Shown here: one piece after another, positions 21,332 to 33,884 of the stretch
Numbering within the stretch: position 1 is the stretch's first letter
Layout of the letters: each line of letters starts with the position of its first letter
From: Rugalucina vietnamica
Lineage: Eukaryota > Mollusca > Bivalvia > Lucinida > Lucinidae
DNA length: 64,000 bases
Direction of reading: 5' to 3'
Assembly (NCBI GenBank): GCA_964017185.1
Contig: OZ024884.1
Coordinates: 15,412,048 to 15,476,047 of the forward strand
The notes under the pieces: generated by a model
The model's input: only the letters and a program-made list of their open reading frames with translations
The model's database searches: none
What the model was told of the DNA's origin: nothing
Made by a program: the position numbers and the translations under genes

Positions 21332-21693
21332 CTACATAACATCTTATCTTAAGTCGAAGCTATTGAGGCATTTGTATTCACGTCATTGCCTGCTCATTAA
21401 AACTAAATACTTTTATTTTAATTTTGCAAGAAATATCTTTCTAATCCACCGTTTTCATGGAACATGCTCGCTAATCTCTATAACTTCATTGTCACTGTTT
21501 CAAGTACCTTAAGGTTATGGACGTTTTCCTTTTCCTTGCTGCAAAACATCCTTTGATCATTAAGTGAGTATGCTGTCGCGAGAAGCTTTTTACTGTCGCT
21601 AACAAGGAATAACGAAGCATGAAATGAAAGTTATTGCATTTTTACCAAGATAAAGGAGAATAGATAGCGCTGTTGAATGACACATCGTGGTAT

Positions 21694-21728
21694 ACTGGAT
21701 GTGGTATACTGGATGTGGTATACTGGAT
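21694..21728. repeat. Short tandem TGGTATACTGGATG
   Basis: Three adjacent copies of a 14-bp unit. Confidence 0.9.
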
Positions 21729-21865
21729 GGACAAGATCGTCATTTAAACTCAGATTATCACATTTGTAGTGTGAAGTGAAGCCACAATTTAACTTCACTT
21801 ACCCTTGTGCACTCAATGAACAGTTGATGGCCACGATAACATAGCTCCATGTTGCCAAATCTAAA

Positions 21866-22013
21866 GGGCCACTGACGAGACTTAAATAGTCGAAACCGCG
21901 GTTCGATCATCTCACCGCTGAGTCTGGTGCGGGTTCGAGCCCCGCACTGGCCACATGTGAGACAAGCCAAGTTCTGCTTGCGGGTGGTTTTTCTCGTAAA
22001 TCTAAATTAAAAA

Positions 22014-22054
<41 letters not shown>
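21866..22054 (+). mobile_element. tRNA-derived SINE, copy 2, with poly-A
   Basis: The head folds as a tRNA with a long variable arm: GGCCACT pairs with the closing GTGGCC-type acceptor, and the T arm GCGGGTTCGAGCCCCGC has a perfect B box. The tail AAGCCAAGTTCTGCTTGCGG is followed by about 38 A (22,017-22,054). It may belong to a molluscan V-SINE-like family; not verified. Confidence 0.78.
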
Positions 22055-22056
<2 letters not shown>

Positions 22057-22256
22057 GCGGTATGGCCCACCCCCTTTCTCATTAACGTGTTCACTGCTTT
22101 TCTGCTTTTAAAGGGTCTCAGTTTTAATTTTCATTTGCTATTTCTGCAGCTGGTGTTGTACCGTGTAGTGGCCCTAAAAAGTCTCCTCGTACACCATCCA
22201 TAGTGCAAGTTATATTTTTGTTTTGGTCCTTTGTGATCAGCAAGGATACAAGTATC

Positions 22257-22580
22257 TAGTTTAAGCCCGCCAGTAATTTTGTATTACTGATCTTTCCAAG
22301 GAGGTACGTCTGTTGTGGTTCTTGTTGTTTTATGTCTTGGTGTTGATTTTTGTGTTTTTTGCGCTTATGTGCGTTTTCATATTTAGCTACATCAGACTGC
22401 AGGGTCCAGAGACAGTCGACATAAGGATCGTGCCATCCAGTAACTAAGTGGCCGCCTATTGGTAAATAGCTGCTCACACGGTGTTTTCTTAGTACACGTA
22501 TCTAATTGTCAGTTTAGTTTTTTTTCCACTTCGGTTTTTGAAGTGATTGCTTCTTTTCCTGATCATTGCCTACTTGTATA
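22257..22580 (+). mobile_element. RT retroelement 3' tail
   Basis: TTTAAGCCCGCCAGTAATTT to TTTTCCTGATCATTGCC, with an inserted 50-bp stretch before TAACTAAGTGGCCGCC. Confidence 0.85.
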
Positions 22581-22845
22581 TTTAATTGCTTGTGTAAGTG
22601 TTGGTAAAGTAAACTTCTAATAACAAAAAAATGCTGAGCATAAGTCAATATTCATTCGTCCATAAAATCTTAAGTTGCTGACCGATTTTATTTTTGTTAG
22701 ATCATAAAGAACAAACAAAGATTTTGAGTTTGATGTAAAAGTTATTTTCCGATCGTCTTCCACACAAAGTATTTCTGCGAAAAACCGTGACAGACAAGGT
22801 TTTAAAACTATGAAAAGTAAGTATCAATGCATGCTTCAAGATATT

Positions 22846-23083
22846 TGAGCCGCGACGCCAGAAAACCGGTCTTCGGGGTTTCCGACCGGGTCTGACACAA
22901 ACCGACCTGTACAGTCACAGAAGCAGGCTAGAAGCTTGCAATTTTGGATTTAAGAAGAAGAGAAATTGTACTATCTGTGTAGCGAAAACAAAGGCGCTGA
23001 TCAGCTTCGCAGTTACTGCGAAGCTGATCTGCGCCTTTGTTTTCGCATAGGCAAAAATCCGGTTTTCTCACAATGCGGCTCAT
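22846..23083 (-). mobile_element. Family B MITE
   Basis: Termini TGAGCCGCGACGCCAGAAAA and TTTTCTCACAATGCGGCTCA, with a self-complementary core AAAGGCGCTGATCAGCTTCG and its reverse. Confidence 0.92.
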
Positions 23084-23433
23084 TTATGAGCATGTCACCA
23101 TTTCTGACCTATGTTATTTCTATGAGTGTATCACTATATTATATTTACATTTTTCTAAAACCTCCTTAGATGAACCATTAGATGTTCATCTGTGTTCATA
23201 CTTCCATGAACAACATTGTGTCACGCGACGTGACGTAAACCAAACTTGACGTCAAAAAACATGAATCTCGCCATTCTGATTGGACGTTGTAAACGTCGAC
23301 GCCGTTCCGCTGTTTGAACACACACTGTGTGTAGATTCTCTGTTTCTGGTTAATGTGACCGCCTTGGTGATTTTTCAACAAGCGATATAGAGAAATGAAT
23401 GTAAATATAAGCAATGATTTTAATTTTTCTGTT

Positions 23434-23540
23434 GTTCATGGAGCTATGAACCGCAATGGGTCGCTAGCAAAGCTTACATGAACCCCTTCGGGGTTCATTC
23501 ACTTTGCACGCGACCCACTGCGGTTCATAGCTCCATGAAC
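23434..23540. repeat. 107-bp foldback
   Basis: GTTCATGGAGCTATGAACCG pairs with CGGTTCATAGCTCCATGAAC; a second hairpin TGAACCCCTTCGGGGTTCA lies inside. Confidence 0.92.
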
Positions 23541-23644
23541 ACCAGAAAAATGAAATTCATTTCTTAAATAAGTCACTATATTTTGTTTCTTTTGTATTTT
23601 TGTTTTATCATTTTTAAGGTTTACATTCGTTTCATCGCTTATCC

Positions 23645-23922
23645 TGTGAGCAATGGTCCACCGTGAAATGTATGCTCCCTTTAAGCCTATTTTATATAGT
23701 AAAACTAGGGTATATAGGAGTATACAAATTTTCGTATTTTTGATCAAAAACGTAGAATGTAGGTATACGTTAGAACCGCATCGGCGAGGCCGTTCTAATG
23801 TGTATACCAAAATCAATGTTTTGAGAACAAGTAACAAAAATAGCAAAGTGTTTCTAATGAAAGTTTTCAATTTTTGAGGTTCAAGAAGAATATGTATATT
23901 GCATGGGCAAGGTTTCGTAATG
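23645..23922 (+). mobile_element. Family A MITE, old copy
   Basis: Diverged L end (GTCCACCGTGAAATG), recognisable centre, and clean R end GGGCAAGGTTTCGTAATG. Confidence 0.85.
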
Positions 23923-24186
23923 AACCTGACCCTAATCTAGTCCACGAAAGGTCATTAGTCCTAGAATCTGTTTTAATGACCATTCAGTGTCACTCACAAG
24001 GACCTTTGAGAAGACTGAAGAAGAAGAAAAAATACACTCGAGTTGAGGACAAATTAGTCGAGAATTCAAGCATTACAGACTTAACATGTATAATATTAGA
24101 ATCCTCCACAAGAACATTAAATGTCAAATTTGTGATTTAAGATGAACCAAGAACTATTTCAATTCAAACATATAATGCTGAAGAAA

Positions 24187-24240
<54 letters not shown>
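24187..24240. repeat. (AAT)n microsatellite
   Basis: About 17 AAT repeats. Confidence 0.97.
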
Positions 24241-24242
<2 letters not shown>

Positions 24243-24282
24243 GCTGTTCATTCAGCTTTCGATATGTTCCCTTTGCATCAAT

Positions 24283-24510
24283 TGAGCTGCCTCGTGGAAA
24301 AACCAGCAATGTGGTTTCCGACCAGGTCCGACTCAAACCGGCCTGTACAAGCACAGAAAAGAGCTAGAAGCTTGATATTTCGGATTTAAGTAGAAGAGGA
24401 ATTGTACTATCCGAGTAGCGAAAACAAAGGCGCTGATCAGTTACCGCGAAGCTGATCTGCGTATTTGTTTTCGCCTATGCAGATTGTTGGTTTTCCCATG
24501 AGGCGGCTCA
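24283..24510 (-). mobile_element. Family B MITE
   Basis: Termini TGAGCTGCCTCGTGG and CATGAGGCGGCTCA; the core lacks eight bases of the hairpin. Confidence 0.9.
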
Positions 24511-25084
24511 ATTCCTAATGTCATTTTTGATTTTTGCCTCCTAGGATTTTAGAATGGCACTTTCGTTCAGATTGCATCAATTCATTTTTTATCATTGCTT
24601 TTTTTACCGTTTTGATGACAGAGCTATACATTGAATAACACACTCTTTTCACGATATTCCGTTGTGGTTGAATGTAATGACTTGTGATCAAAAACAAGTA
24701 ATCTGACCACGATTCAAATAAAACAATTATTAAAGAAACGAATAAAATCAAATTGCATCTTTCTTGTTTGCATTTATTCTGTGTGTTTTTATCGTCTGTT
24801 TGTTTGTTTGAATTGATGCTTAACGTTTCAGTCAACAGCTATGGTTATGTCGGGACGTTGCCTCCATTTTATGGGACTTCGGATGTCATTACATCCAAAA
24901 AGGTGCTTCAAATATAACCACCCAACTAAGCCTATATATGGATGGTTTGACTTGTCCTGGGTAAGCTCAGACCTGAACGGTTAACCAGTAATCAGATGGT
25001 CAGTTAATAACAGCCCATCTATATATTTCTATAGTTTCCAATCGGCGGGGGCCTATATACCCACCCGACCATCTGTAGGAAGAG

Positions 25085-25358
25085 CATCGGGAAAACATGT
25101 CCATCAAATAAATACCCCCTTAAACCCCACTTGTATACAGAAAACCTGTGGTATGCAGGGGTATACTCATTCTTCTTATTTTTGATCCAAAACATTGTGG
25201 GTACTCGGCGAGGCGGTTCTAACGTGTATCCACAATGTTTGTTTTGAGTGAACATGTTGAAGAAATTCAATTTTTTCCAAAGAAATTTTCCAATGAAATT
25301 TTCTATTTTTGCTCCTGGAAAATATCCTTCTATATTGAATGGGCATGTTTTCGTAATG
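25085..25358 (+). mobile_element. Family A MITE
   Basis: Ends are CATCGGGAAAACATGTCC and GGGCATGTTTTCGTAATG; the centre has lost its left GAACCGCC. Confidence 0.9.
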
Positions 25359-25617
25359 CTTAGAAGAGACTGGAAGTTGTCGTTTTATGTACAGTATACA
25401 TGTATATTGCGTTATTTAATACCACGGTTTTAAACTTTATCTGCAAACATCAGTCCATAGTCCATAGGAATGATGTATTAGCGCATGACGCGGCTTTGAT
25501 TCGAACGACTTTTCTACTGTATTAGGATGTGACATTCATTTAACGCGAAATTAAGTTTACGTTGATTATTTTTTGTTGCCAAGAACTTGTTCATAAAACG
25601 GATCTGTCAATTACAAA

Positions 25618-25850
25618 TGAGCCGCCTCATGAGAAAACCAACAATTTGCATATGCGAAAACAAAGACGCATATGAGCTTCGCGGTAACCGCTATGCTGAT
25701 CAGCGCCTTTGTTTTCGCTACTCCGAAAGTACAATCCCTCTTCGTTTTAAATCCGAAATTTCAAGCCTCTAGCTGTCTTCTGTGGTAAAGCCAAGTTTGT
25801 GTCGGATCTTTTCAAAAACCACATTGTTGGTTTTCATATGAGGCGGCTCA
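25618..25850 (+). mobile_element. Family B MITE inserted in an older repeat
   Basis: Flanking sequence matches an uninterrupted relative near 19,990, which gives an approximate empty site. Confidence 0.92.
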
Positions 25851-26641
25851 AATGTCAGTCAAAGAACTCGAATTCGAACTGCGTAAATTAAGAACGTTGG
25901 TATTGGTATGTTGCGCTACGTGTTGTTGACACTGTAGAATTTCGTAAGTCAGCGACAGTAAACAAAATGGCTACCTTAACGGCACACGAAGCCAATTCAG
26001 ACAGGGTAATATGGTTTAAGTGATGGGTGAGAAAATAGTCCAATGAATGATTCTGTATGAGCCTCAACAAGGGAATTCTAGGCTCGGTTTCATATTTTCA
26101 AGTCTCACCCTTGATATAGCCTTGGGTGAGACATACATGGTCTGAAAAAGGTATTTGAGATTATCCTTGTCTCGGTCTCTACACAATCAGGGATTCTTTA
26201 AATATATTTGCTCCACCTTTTGCGGTAGAAATGCGCCTCCTTTCGGCACAATATTATTTTAAAATGTAACTAGTGGCTTTTGTTTATAGATCGTCTAATT
26301 GTTACGTTTTTTTCCTTGTTGGCTGAAACATTTTTTGGATCATGTGGTGTGGACATTGTCCTACAAGGCTAGTAGGGAATAACAAAGCATAAAATGAATG
26401 TTATTGTTAACTTGCCGGATTAAAGGAAACTTAATAGCGTCTTCCTGTTTTTGAGTAACATAATGAGAAACGCAATGTTGTGCTAATTAAGTTCAAACTC
26501 ATACTTCAATAAGGAAATATCCGCTCATTACACAGTTCTTTTGGTATCAGTGTCCAAGTGCCAGCGTGGATTTTCCCGCCAGGCTTATTTGGTAGGAAGT
26601 TCCTTTCTGAATTCACCTGTACCTGAACATGGATTATTAAA

Positions 26642-26878
26642 TGAGCCGCATCGTGAGAAAACCGGATTTTTGCCTAGGCGAAAACAAAGGCGCAGATCAG
26701 CTTCGCAGTAACTGCGAAGCTGATCAGCGCCTTTGTTTTCGCTACTCGGATAGTACAATTCCTCTTCTACTTAAATCCGAAATTTCAAGCTTCTAACTCT
26801 TTTCTGAGCTTGTACAGGCCGGTTTGTGTCGGACCTGGTCGGAAACCCCGAAGACCGGTTTTCTCGCGTCGCGGCTCA
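26642..26878 (+). mobile_element. Family B MITE, first of an inverted pair
   Basis: Termini TGAGCCGCATCGTGAG and CGCGTCGCGGCTCA; the long arm faces right. Confidence 0.93.
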
Positions 26879-26929
26879 TTTGTACTTTTAAGAGATTTTG
26901 AAGCCCCGATTTCGATGTTGAGTCTTAAT

Positions 26930-27166
26930 TGAGCCTCGACGCGAGAAAACCGGTCTTCGGGGTTTCCGACCAGGTCCGACATAAATCGGCCTGTACAGTT
27001 ACAGACAAGGGCTAGCAGCTTGAAATTTCGGATTTAAGAAGAAGAGGAATTGTACTATCCGAGTGGCGAAAACAAAGGCGCTGATCAGCTTCGCGGTTAC
27101 CGCGAAGCTGATCTGCGCCTTTGTTTTCGCCTAGGCAAAAATCCGGTTTTCTCATGACGCGGCTCA
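26930..27166 (-). mobile_element. Family B MITE, second of an inverted pair
   Basis: Opposite orientation, 51 bp from the preceding copy; termini TGAGCCTCGACGCGAG and CATGACGCGGCTCA. Confidence 0.93.
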
Positions 27167-27892
27167 ATTCATGCCAGAGCGGCAGACTCATGAATGCGTT
27201 TTTATTCGCGTGTGTTCACCAAAATATTCAAACTGTTTATATCGTCACCACGGCCAGAAATGGCCTTTCGGTATTATTCGTGCGCATGCGCAGCTATGTT
27301 CTTCAATTCATATGCATCCTTTCGTTTACATGATTAATTATACGTCATACTTAAAAACGCTTTTGTCCAGAAACGCAAAATAAAGGCAGATTAAATCCGT
27401 TTTAAAGATTCGCTAAAATATGTGAAAAGGGTGAAATATATAGCAAAAGGGTGAAATAAATGTAATTAAAAAGATAACAGTTCTGGAATCTAATTATTCG
27501 TGTGTTTTTATTACATAAATTATACTTTGGCACAAAATGCTTAATACAAATTATTCGTGTGTTTTTATTACATGTACTGTGGCTCAAAATGCTTTTCGGC
27601 AAAAGAGACTTTTTTTTTTTTCAAATATTAACAACGCCTCTGCATTGAAAAGTTTAAAAACGTCACGTATTTAATTTCCTCTTGTACACAGGCAAATATT
27701 GTTATCTTCGCAACAAATGGAAACTGCTGATTGAAATCATCAGTTTCTAAACGGCTTCCTCAATTGAGCCGCGACACGGAGTAGTAGAATGTTTGCTATT
27801 TCCCAATGTAGTCCCATAATTCATTAAAATTTAAACGAATAAGGCTATTTTAAGGTACATGTATTTACATGCCTATGTACAATAAATATTTA
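27167..27892. other. Gene-free stretch
   Basis: Holds a tandem pair of about 66 bp (ATTATTCGTGTGTTTTTATT, at 27,491 and 27,551); nothing else. Confidence 0.55.
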
Positions 27893-27934
27893 TCTTGACG
27901 CTGAATTTGGAATTTAATTCAGTGACGAGAACGT

Positions 27935-27975
<41 letters not shown>

Positions 27976-29075
27976 GATCCTTTGTTTATATAAAATGTTG
28001 TTCACAAAACCAATAGACTTAAGTGTCATGTCACATTGCCCATATCTTATAATTTGCAGACCGTTTTTACGTAACTTTCTAAGTAGCATGGTGTCCTATA
28101 CACGTCTTCATTTGTTCCGATTGTGGTCCTCAAAGTGTTCGTATAGAATAAAAGTATACATTCCTTTGACCTGAAATTGGTCCTTAATGCAAATAATTGT
28201 GTTGATGTAGGTGAACGCGCAACTTTTACCTTCGAAAAGTAAATAACTGTTTCATTGTAGGCTCATTGTCAAAAGGGGCATAAAATACTGACATTAATTC
28301 GCTCAACTTCCATTGATTCCTCCAAAGTAACATTTCCTTTATACAGAAATAATTTGTTCTTGTTTAATTGATCATAGATCCACCATTTCATCTGACAGAA
28401 ACGTGGGTTATCTGTTTCAATCAATTTGTTTACGGGCATTGCGCCGAGTCATTTACTGGCATTTTATGGTCGCTAATAAGGAACACCAAAGCATAAAATG
28501 AAAATCGTAACAGGCAATTACAAGAACAAAGAGCACTTAATTACGTTTCTCGCAACTTGACAGAAGACCAGATGAAGGGAGAAATAGATGACAATCGATA
28601 AGATATAATTTTGCACATTAATTCCTACATTATGGTAGCTCATTAGAATCGCAAAACACTTACTATAACAAGTGTTTCAAGAAGTGAACGTTTTCGTTTA
28701 ATTATCACCAATTATCATCATCTTCTCCATTTATCTCTGTGTCCTCCCATCGTAACATTATATTACACAGAATTCTACGGAGCTTTCATTAGTCTTTGAA
28801 ACAAGAAACGACATGCATGAATAGGCTTTTTGAATATGTGAAAATGTGCGTGTTGTCGTCGCTAAATTGCATGTATTTGTATTTTCAATGAGCGTCGTAA
28901 AATCTGTTATTATAATAGCTCTTGCTCTCGCAAATATGAATATCAGAAAAAAATAAATATGCAAAACTAACCCATATAATTTCTGATAAAAGGGGCTGCT
29001 ATAAAACTGAACACCAAGGAAAAAATCAGATGATTCTTATCATAATCAGATTTGAAGATGACAGTACAGGGCGAT
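27893..29075. repeat. 1.2-kb direct repeat, copy 1
   Basis: Shares TTCCGATTGTGGTCCTCAAA, GAACGCGCAACTTTTACC and GGAACACCAAAGCATAAAAT with 30,740-31,960 in the same orientation; about 85 percent identical by eye. No coding frame is conserved between the copies. Confidence 0.85.
27938..27974. repeat. Poly-T run at the start of duplicated block
   Basis: More than 35 T in a row; absent from the matching block at 30,780. Confidence 0.95.
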
Positions 29076-30739
29076 TCATTATATCTGTCCCACTTTCAAT
29101 CTTTAATAGCTTTTACCCTCCACATGCATTGTTATATTTTTATCATAATAATCTAGTACAATAATTGAAGTTTTGTTTGGTATACAATGTTAAATATATT
29201 AACCACAGTAATATATGCAAAAAAGAATTGGTCAAACCATTTCTCAAAATTTAGACAAATGCAGTTTATAACAACCAAGCTAGGGTTTGACCAAATTAAT
29301 GCATATTCAACTTTTCTCTTTTAAGAGCAGAGACATGTTATTCATTGATGCGCATGAATGTCAGTGGTACATTGTACAAAATATTTATATCAGTATTGAA
29401 TATGGCACCAAAAACATAAAATGGACGTAAAATAGAGTATAGTGCAAAAATCTGTCAAAAAGATGTATCATTAGTTTTAAGCATGTAAGAAATTAAAGTA
29501 CTAAACAGTATACACCAAAGAACATAGTATTGTGATGTAGATCTATGATGGTATATGTTAGCATAACAAAAAAATATTTACGATAATTGAAAGTAATTAA
29601 TCACCCTGCACATTGCCAGGAAGTGGTCAAGCACTTCTTGGGGGCTAAATTAGCATTTCCGCTTATAAAACAATGTAGAATTGTAACAGCAGTAAAACCA
29701 TGGAACCATTTTTGTGCTCTGTGACAAGTCAACTCGATAGCAAACGTTTTTGTTGCGAAACTCTCATTAATGATCAGATTCATTCACTTCAAGTAAATAT
29801 ATTCCTAGAATGACTAAGGCATTAAAGGCTGCAGTATTTGTGTGGCATTCCTTTTAAAAAGCCTTCCTTGTAAAGCTCGTTGAGAATTATTACAATTTTT
29901 TTAAATAAAACAGAAAAAATTGATACGATTCCAGCTATTGTCCATCGGTTTTGTCCCTTGCACATTTAGGGTTGTATTCGGATTTGTCCAATGTTGTCCT
30001 AGTAGTTTAAGCCTGGTAAATTCCTCCAGACAGCTTCATCCGGGAATCACCCCTGAACCTACATCTGATTGTATAAATCTAGAATCAGAGTCTGGAATTC
30101 CAGTATGAAAATGTTGGTGCTAACACATTTAGCACTTATAACTGGCCGTTCTAAGGCGGTAGTACTGTAGTCGCTTATTTATTTCTTTTTTTTTAAATGT
30201 CTGTTTCAGTGATGTTAACAAGTCAGATTGTACTGTTATCTTTGGTTCAGATATTGTATGTGGGTGGACACCATTTGGGAAAGAGTTGCTCACGAGGTTG
30301 ACGATATGCTTTAAATTTGTTGATTTAGTTAATACCAAATGTGGTTTCGGAATCATGTTTTGCTTGTTCCAGGTCATTGTTTAGTGTCATTTTAATAAGG
30401 AAGTAGTGGGTGGTTTTGGCTTTTGAGACTTGGACCACACCATATAAAGGAAGATGTCAGGTCACATGGTATATTGATGACATCAGAGGACCAGAATGAC
30501 ATCACACCTGATTATGTGATTTGCACTGTCAGTCATGTGACTTAAATCATGTGATCTCAGATGCATTATTGATTGACACCTGTCCAGAAAACACTTAATT
30601 AAATCAATTATCCTCATTTAAACCAATAATCTGAAACGATGTGCCAGGTACTTACGAAAAGATGAAACACAAGAACAGAAGCAAGCCCGACCAAAATAAA
30701 TGCAAAATACTGCTTAAGGCAGTATTTATTTTTATTTAT
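29076..30739. other. Gene-free stretch between the 1.2-kb direct repeats
   Basis: Short open frames at 29,990-30,108 (+) and 30,200-30,377 (-) lack splice signals and homology that I recognise. CATGTGA-rich segment at 30,450-30,590. Confidence 0.45.
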
Positions 30740-31960
30740 CTTTAGACGGCGTTGGAATTCAATTCAGTGCCTTGAACTTACCGGAGTAAAGATGGATGAA
30801 AATTTGATCGGTTCGAATATAAGATTTTTAAAAGTCAATGGGGGTCTAATAAGCTTTTTGGTATGCTTTGTTTATTATACTGTGTGGTTCACAAGACCAA
30901 TAATGTCAAGTCACCAAGCCCAAACATATTAGAATTAATGGACCGATTTTGACGGTTCTTTTTTGTAGCAATATGGCTGATACACATCTTCCTTTGTTCC
31001 GATTGTGGTCCTCAAAGTGTTTGTATAGAATAAAAGAATACATTCTTGTGACCTGAAATTGGTCCTTAATGCAAATAATTGTGTTCATGTAGGTGAACGC
31101 GCAACTTATTACCTTCGAAAAGTAAATTATTGTTCCATTGTAGCATCATTTTCAAAAGGGGCATTAAATACTGAAATTAATTCACTCAACCACCATTGAT
31201 TCCTCCAAAGTAACATTTTATTTATAGAGAAATAGTTTGTTCTTGTTTATGTGATCATAGATCCACCATTTCATCCGACAGAAACGCGGGTTATCTGTTT
31301 CAATCAATGTGTTTATAGGCATTGCGACGAGTAATTTATTGGCATTTTATGGTTGCTAATAAGGAACACCAAAGCATAAAATGAAAATCGTAACAGGCAA
31401 TTACTAGAACAATGAGCACTTCATTACATTTCTCAGAACTTGACAGAAGACTAGATGAAGAGAGAAATAGATGACAATCGATAAAAGATAATTTTGCTCA
31501 TTAATTCCTACATTATTGTAGCTCATTAGAATCGCAAAACACTAACTATAACTTAAGTGTTTTAAGAAGTGAACGTTTAATTATCACCAATTATCAACAT
31601 CTTCTCCATTTATATGGCCTTCCATCGTAACATTATATTACGCAGAATTCTATAGAGCTTTCATTAGTCTTTGAAACTAGCAACTACATGCTTGAATAGG
31701 CTTTTTGAATATGTGAAATTCTGCGTGTTGTCGTCCCTAAAATTGCATTTAATGTATTTAATTTCATTTTCAAAGTGCGCCGTAAAATCTGTGACAGCTC
31801 TCGCACTTGCAAATGTGAACATCAGAAGAAAGTTAAATCCATATAGTTTCTGATAAAAGAGGTTTCTGTAAAACTGAACTCCAGAAAAAATCAGATCTTT
31901 CAAATCATAATCATATTTGAAGGTGATAGTACATTCATTCATCTGATGCCACTTTCAACC
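30740..31960. repeat. 1.2-kb direct repeat, copy 2
   Basis: Counterpart of 27,893-29,075. A shorter piece of the same repeat (AAGCATAAAATGAA block) is also seen near 21,610 and 26,385. Confidence 0.85.
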
Positions 31961-32085
31961 CAGGTACATGTACAAGTGAATTTGTACAAATTTGTCCATA
32001 TTTCTGTTAAATCAAGAATATGCAAATTCAATCATTTGAATATAAAATGTATATTATGGTAAAATTTTAATTTGAAAATTAGGTA

Positions 32086-32437
32086 TTGTGAATGGCTGAC
32101 TAGTGAATGGCTGACTAGGCCAATTCTAGCTCTAAAATGTCGGTTGCAAATATAGCAAATAAATGTCATGTAATCTGCTGGTGACCCATCGGTCCTGGCT
32201 TTGCGTTCTTTGCTTTTTCTTTCAGCTTCACATATTATCTTTCAGTCATAGATTATAGCTGTTACTTTGTTGATGAGACCTCGACACTTTGATCGCTCAT
32301 GTGCAGTCTGTTCTCAAGACCCAATTGGTATGTCGAAATCCTTCAGAGAGGCTTTGAGGGTGCCTTTGTAGCGTTTCTTCTTGCCAACTTGAAAGCGCTT
32401 TCCCTCCTGTAATCCTCCATAGAAGACTCTCTTTGGA
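32086..32437 (-). pseudogene. LINE-type reverse transcriptase, C-terminal remnant
   Basis: The minus strand reads KRVFYGGLQEGKRFQVGKKK, RYKGTLKASLKDFDIPIGS, stop, EQTAHERSKCRGLINK and later CEAERKS, FICYICNRHFRARIGLVSH. This is the familiar end of a non-LTR retrotransposon polyprotein that finishes in a CxxC...RIGL-SH zinc-finger-like motif. A Trp-to-stop change after GS and a second stop show that it is inactive. It ends exactly where a retroelement tail starts at 32438. Confidence 0.8.
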
Positions 32438-33046
32438 AAAAGGTACAAGTTGGCAAAGATCAGGAAAAGGCGCAATCAGAAAAGATTCCTATTCAAAAAA
32501 CCGAGATGGGAAAAAATTAACAATCGGGTACTTACACCATGAAAACATATCGTAAGCCGACTGGGCAGCTATTTTCCCAATAGGTGGCCACTTATTTACC
32601 TAAACTTAACAGAAATATGAAAACATACATGAGGCGCCAACAGCACAAAAAAAAATTAAACACCAAGACATAAAACAAAAGAACCAACACAGAAGCATCG
32701 CCTTGGAACGATCAGTAATATAAAATAATGGCGGGCTTAAATCGATTTTACAGGTACCTAACCTCACCCTCAGCTTCTGCAGTGGTTCATAACATTTAGT
32801 TAGTTCTTCGGTCCTCGTGGTGAATCACGAACAAACAAATAAAACATGATAAACATCCTTATGAATCAAAAACGAGGACTAAACAAGTTCAGATCTCCGA
32901 CGATGGAGATCCCTGGGCGCCGAATAACTTATTAACTCCGGAGCAAAAGAAAAACAGCAGTTGGACCCGGTGGGCCAAGCAACAGACAAGAAGCTCCGGC
33001 CTCAGCCAACTAAAATGAATAGCTTTAAGCCGCTATTGTGGTAAAA
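32438..33046 (-). mobile_element. RT retroelement 3' tail, left of a convergent pair
   Basis: Minus-strand tail that starts just 3' of where the coding region would stop (TTAAAGCTATTC) and ends AGGTACAAGTTGGC. It abuts the LINE pseudogene on its left. Confidence 0.88.
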
Positions 33047-33136
33047 CTTAAATGTCCATATCTTACTGTTGGACAAGTCATATATAGTTTTCTACAGAGG
33101 GATGGTGCTGTGATATTAATATTTGTGTACTTAGAA

Positions 33137-33415
33137 CATCAGGAAAACATGTCCGTGCAATGAATACCCCCTTAAACACCACTTTTATATAGCAAAAATG
33201 GGGTATGCATGGGTATACCTATTTTTCTTATTTTGCTCCAAAACATAGATTGTGGGTACTCGTTAGAACCGCCTCGCCGAGGCGGTTCTAACGTGTACCC
33301 ACAAGCTATGTTTTGAGAAAAAATAAGAAAAATTTCAACATTTTTCTGATGAAATTTTCAATTTTAACGGCTGAAAAAAAATCTCTGTATATTGCATAGG
33401 CAAGTTTTCGTAATG
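33137..33415 (+). mobile_element. Family A MITE, full length
   Basis: Full L-R copy lying between the two convergent retroelement tails. Confidence 0.93.
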
Positions 33416-33884
33416 ATCACATTCAATTTGGTGTTTGGTTGGAATATATTTTCGGAATTAAGGTGGTCCCTTTAAACAAAGTGGCAGCCATGGGAATTTG
33501 TAGTGTGTAAGGCAGATCCCATAACCTTTGAACAGAAATATTTTTCTCCTGGTTGAATTCCTGAATTTCGACGTTATAATTAATATTAATATGAAAATGC
33601 AAATTAAATGATTTGATAAGTTCATTCTGAAATTGGTTAATTTATGGGTCTTAATCTTTTATGACACTTTTAATCATGTTTAACATCCATGGCTATTCAA
33701 GTTAGATAATTTGCATTATTTATCATAGAATGTAAATAATATAAACTTTACATGGCCACACCCAGTATACTAGGAAAAAGTATGATCATTTTTCTACTTT
33801 TACCCCCATTCTCAATATACAATTCAAAAATTAGAGTAATATAATAACGCTTCTACTTTAGAGTGGTAGAAAACAGGATTTTAA

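Larger units (their letters stand above)
13983..21338. mobile_element. 7.3-kb unit with about 1-kb terminal inverted arms
   Basis: The left arm (13,983-15,075) and right arm (20,320-21,338) are reverse complements with about 10-15 percent divergence. Both begin GTAGTAATTACCCGCTGAGC and contain CACTGCACGTGC and a cluster of CAGGTGGTGAAAGT / ACTTTCCTTACC repeats at the inner edge. Each arm starts with its own 150-bp hairpin (CGACAGGTGGGTATGATATT). The interior holds MITEs, a Helitron-like element and a retroelement stub, but no transposase. Confidence 0.8.

Noticed and set aside
31664-31942. 92-residue minus-strand protein
   Set aside because: The matching frame in the direct repeat at 28,758 is shifted and diverged, with no sign of codon-level conservation.
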